From contig NZ_CP116967.1 of NCBI RefSeq assembly GCF_032050975.1, forward strand, positions 3,903,001 to 3,967,000: a stretch of 64,000 nucleotides of DNA. The letters are read 5' to 3'. A program made the position numbers and the translations under genes. Each line of letters opens with the position of its first letter. Position 1 is the stretch's first letter. Positions 61,645 through 64,000 of the stretch are shown in pieces. The notes under the pieces were generated by a model, which was given only the letters and a program-made list of their open reading frames with translations, was not told the origin of the DNA and did no database searches. The stretch is from Candidatus Nitrospira allomarina. GTDB lineage: Bacteria; Nitrospirota; Nitrospiria; Nitrospirales; UBA8639.

Positions 61645-62654
61645 CTATTCCCAGACAAGGAGCGCGTCGCATGGCATCATTTCGATATTTACTCGCCGGT
61701 GTCGCATTAACCAGTGCTTTGATGGTCAGCCCCGCTTGGGCCGACTGGGAATCCAAACCGTTTACCTGGGGCCCGTGGGACTTATACCTTGAGATGAAAG
61801 ATGCCGCTGGCCTCGGACTGCGCAATGTGTCCTATCAAGGCAACCAGATTTTAGGTAAAGCGGATTTGCCGGTGATCCGGGTCAAGTATGTGCGGGAGTG
61901 GCCGGCCTGGCATCCCTTCAGTTGGTTTGGCCTAGGGCGATCCAGTGGCCGATGCGGACCATTCGAGGACCGGATCAGCCCACAGCGCCTCAAAAAAAAT
62001 CCTAACTGCGATGGGAAAAAGCTCTGTCAGGCCGAACATACCATCCAAGGGGTCAAGTGGTTGGAATTAGGTGTGTATGCCAAAATCGGTCAATACCATC
62101 TGTACCAGGCCTGGTATCTGAGCGAAGACGGTCGCCTGTATCCAAGCGTTCAGAGCTGGAATCTCTCCTGTAATACCGACCATGAACACCATGCCTACTG
62201 GCGGCTGGACTTTGATATCGGCGGATCCGATCAGGATCAGGTCTTTGTCCTGGACCGGAATTCTGTAAAAGACAACGGTTGGGGACCCGGGTGGGAAAAA
62301 TATTTGGTAGAGGAGGATGACAAGAAGCCCGGCACCAACAGTCAGGATCGCGTTTGGTTTGTACGCGATTACCCCACCGGGCAGGGTGTCTGGGTTATTC
62401 CAGGTCCATTTGATGGAGAATCGAAGAAGTTTTCAGATCGTGATGTCTCGATTCGAAAATTTTACCGGGATGAAGATGCCGGCTGGCCATTCGGCGCACG
62501 TGGAGATTTGGAATTTAAAAGTGATGAAAGCGTCCAAGAGACCAATGTGGTCTTTTGGTATGTGGCCCATCTTCCTCATAAGGCAGCGGAAGGGGATCGA
62601 CCGATGCGTTACTGGATGGGGCCACTTCTCCAGGTTCATCAAGAAACTCCCTGA
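61641..62654 (+). CDS. Secreted copper amine oxidase-like barrel protein without TPQ motif
   Basis: A 337-residue exported protein (signal cleavage near SPAWA). The sequence resembles the catalytic beta-sandwich of copper amine oxidases: GLGLRNVSYQGNQILGKADL with VIRVKYV at the start, NTDHEHHAYWRLDFDIGG in the middle (histidine pair in the place of copper ligands) and VVFWYVAHLPHKAAEGDRPM near the end (compare the usual WY....H.PR.ED.P). The topaquinone-forming NYD/E motif is not found, and it is about half the length of a true enzyme. It is therefore a barrel-only homologue that may bind metal. It overlaps the lipoprotein gene by four bases. Confidence 0.68.
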   Translation: MTIPRQGARRMASFRYLLAGVALTSALMVSPAWADWESKPFTWGPWDLYLEMKDAAGLGLRNVSYQGNQILGKADLPVIRVKYVREWPAWHPFSWFGLGRSSGRCGPFEDRISPQRLKKNPNCDGKKLCQAEHTIQGVKWLELGVYAKIGQYHLYQAWYLSEDGRLYPSVQSWNLSCNTDHEHHAYWRLDFDIGGSDQDQVFVLDRNSVKDNGWGPGWEKYLVEEDDKKPGTNSQDRVWFVRDYPTGQGVWVIPGPFDGESKKFSDRDVSIRKFYRDEDAGWPFGARGDLEFKSDESVQETNVVFWYVAHLPHKAAEGDRPMRYWMGPLLQVHQETP

Positions 62655-63125
62655 CACAACTTGTGGCAGTCTTCAGCAAGTCCCTGTCAGTGTGTTCTCT
62701 CCCCTGTGGCTTCAGTGGGAATAGGCTTCCTGGCGGGTAGGACTATCGTTTACTCAGCCTTAACCAGCTGATCCGGCCTGAGCCTTCCGGATACCGGAAA
62801 GAGGAAAGCATGAGAAGTGCCAAACTCTCGGCAAGAAGTTTTCCCTGCACCGTCAATTGAGAGAACCTATTCAAGAAGGCCCCAATGCTCCAAATGAATT
62901 CGATACCCGTCACATTTCCAAATTGCTTCCACAGTCCCTCTCAACAATTTCTTTTCTGAGTATCCAAACTTCTGGTATGGCCTCAATGGTTAGGTTTCCT
63001 GCAGTGCCTCATCGCCTTTTTCAGGAAAGGTTTGCTATGGTGATTGACTCATGCAGAACAGTTGACATCACATGGATAGTTCTTTTTTCTTCATTTTTCT
63101 AGCTTCACAAGTAAGGAATCATGTC
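62655..63125. other. Intergenic stretch without a supported gene
   Basis: About 470 bases. Short plus-strand frames have no family features. The promoter of the gene at 63126 should be near its right end. No strong repeat is visible. Confidence 0.45.
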
Positions 63126-63686
63126 ATGAATTTACTTTTCGGCATTCTAAGCATACGAACCTGGGCACTCCTCACCAGCGCTTCAATTGTCCTATCGGGT
63201 GGGCTGGGTTTGGCAGAGACCGGAATTGATGGCTTCCGGGATTTAAAATTTGGCATGACGGAACAAGAGGTAGCCGCCCTACCAGCCTGCAACAACTCTA
63301 AGGAATGTCTCTATGAACTTACCGATAAAAATCGATATGTTGAACTGACCTATTTACCCGACGAGGTCTCAGATACGACGGAACCAACCGGGAAACTGGC
63401 AAACATTTCCATTGATATGGGGCTATATACAGATGATTGGTACCAGCAATTACAGATCATTCTTGGAGCGAGTTATGACCTCACGCAGGATCTTACTGAA
63501 GCGAACAAGCAATCGTTTCTTTCTGGACAACTCGACGAGCTGAATTCAGGATTTGAAAATGGACAGGTGTTACTGAAGGTCGTGCGCCGCCCGTTCGGCA
63601 ATCTGGAATTAAAGGTCGTGTATCAAAATGCTGTCCTTGCGAAAGCATTTATTCAAGAGAGACAAGCGACCATTTCCTCCAAATAA
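63126..63686 (+). CDS. Exported protein of unknown function
   Basis: A 186-residue protein. I start at ATG 63126 (AAGGA upstream); a longer frame from 63072 lacks a ribosome site. The N-terminal signal (about 1-30, ending GGLGLAETG) leads to a mature domain with the opening GFRDLKFGMTEQEVAALPAC and the disulfide-like pair PACNNSKECLYEL. The GMTEQEVAAL segment is reminiscent of the short helix found in BamE/SmpA-like and other small alpha/beta periplasmic proteins. Later strands are ISIDMGLYTDDWYQQL and LELKVVYQNAVLAKAFI. No function is known. Confidence 0.7.
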   Translation: MNLLFGILSIRTWALLTSASIVLSGGLGLAETGIDGFRDLKFGMTEQEVAALPACNNSKECLYELTDKNRYVELTYLPDEVSDTTEPTGKLANISIDMGLYTDDWYQQLQIILGASYDLTQDLTEANKQSFLSGQLDELNSGFENGQVLLKVVRRPFGNLELKVVYQNAVLAKAFIQERQATISSK

Positions 63687-63765
63687 ATTTTCACGGATAG
63701 ACCTTATACGACCTAGATGGTTGAGCCATTTGCCCCTATTTCTCAACCTCTCTTTATGGCGGGGG

Positions 63766-63999
63766 TTAGGACGCTTGCTTGGGAAGGGAAGCCATTTTGG
63801 GTATCAACAGGCGAGGTCGGAGATTTTTCTCTTTCGCAAAGAAGGAAATGGGCAGGGTCACCACCCCCGTCTTCCGTTGTTCATGCATCAACTTCCGCCA
63901 ACACCGCCGGCACAGGTCATGATCTTTCAACGAGACTGCCCGGCCTAATTTACTGGAATGGGGATTTCGTCTAGGAGAAACAAAGACCTTCACCTCACT
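63766..63999 (-). CDS. Small CxxC protein, 5' end outside window
   Basis: The frame is open to the window edge, so the gene probably starts beyond it (a GTG at 63993 is the first visible start). HDLCRRCWRKLMHEQRKTG contains a single CxxC with basic neighbours, similar to half of a zinc ribbon. The last part is basic and hydrophobic. The partner cysteines, if any, are not in the visible part. Low confidence that this is a real gene. Confidence 0.35.
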   Translation of the reverse strand, partial: SEVKVFVSPRRNPHSSKLGRAVSLKDHDLCRRCWRKLMHEQRKTGVVTLPISFFAKEKNLRPRLLIPKMASLPKQAS

Positions 64000-64000
64000 A

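Noticed and set aside
1-64000. tRNA, rRNA, CRISPR array
   Set aside because: I scanned by eye for T-loop-like words, rRNA segments and regularly spaced repeats and found none; the dispersed repeats are too far apart and too long for CRISPR.

Overview
The window looks like a chromosomal segment of a free-living Gram-negative bacterium with outer-membrane lipoproteins, Tat and Sec exported enzymes, periplasmic c-type cytochromes and a class GN sortase cluster. Gene content (many lipoproteins of unknown function, class I fumarase, TVP38/DedA proteins, dispersed GC-rich hairpin repeats) reminds me of Nitrospira-type Nitrospirota. That assignment is inference: there is no rRNA, tRNA or other marker gene here to test it.

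Layout. 1-28 kb is mostly ordinary chromosome. It holds a truncated receiver domain, two FAD-disulfide reductases around a TVP38 membrane protein, an ECF sigma/anti-sigma pair next to a LuxR-type regulator, a TPR lipoprotein-like protein, an SMR transporter, a free-standing CorA membrane-domain fragment, a sulfite-oxidase-family Tat protein, a DUF547 lipoprotein, a diiron ferritin-like protein, two glycosyltransferases, class I fumarase and a four-gene lipoprotein run. After these come a molybdenum-carrier-like SLOG protein, a DedA-rhodanese fusion, and small enzymes (GNAT, tautomerase, DHFR-like, TfoX, berberine-bridge-type FAD oxidoreductase).

28.2-43.6 kb is an accessory region. It is studded with a dispersed 190-220 bp repeat: seven near-complete copies, one partial copy, and one copy split in two by an IS110-family element. 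Between copies lie short modules. These are an SDR-SPW-VKOR-SPW fusion, two 92% identical zinc alcohol dehydrogenases in AT-rich DNA, a gamma-glutamylcyclotransferase-like protein, a PNPOx-like protein, a UDG-fold protein, two orphan antitoxins with decayed toxins, and several gene stumps (old yellow enzyme, CurA-type reductase, brnT). The repeat has four stems, and at least three show compensatory changes between copies, so it is probably maintained as a folded RNA or single-stranded DNA. I consider this the strongest candidate for something undescribed.

43.9-64 kb returns to chromosome-like content: a PdsO / VIT-vWA target / class GN sortase cluster, full-length CorA, a B12-binding radical SAM protein, TypA/BipA, a DapF homologue lacking both catalytic cysteines, a di-haem peroxidase, HrpB, an SGNH-type membrane protein, and a lipoprotein overlapping a mini copper-amine-oxidase-like secreted protein without the topaquinone motif.
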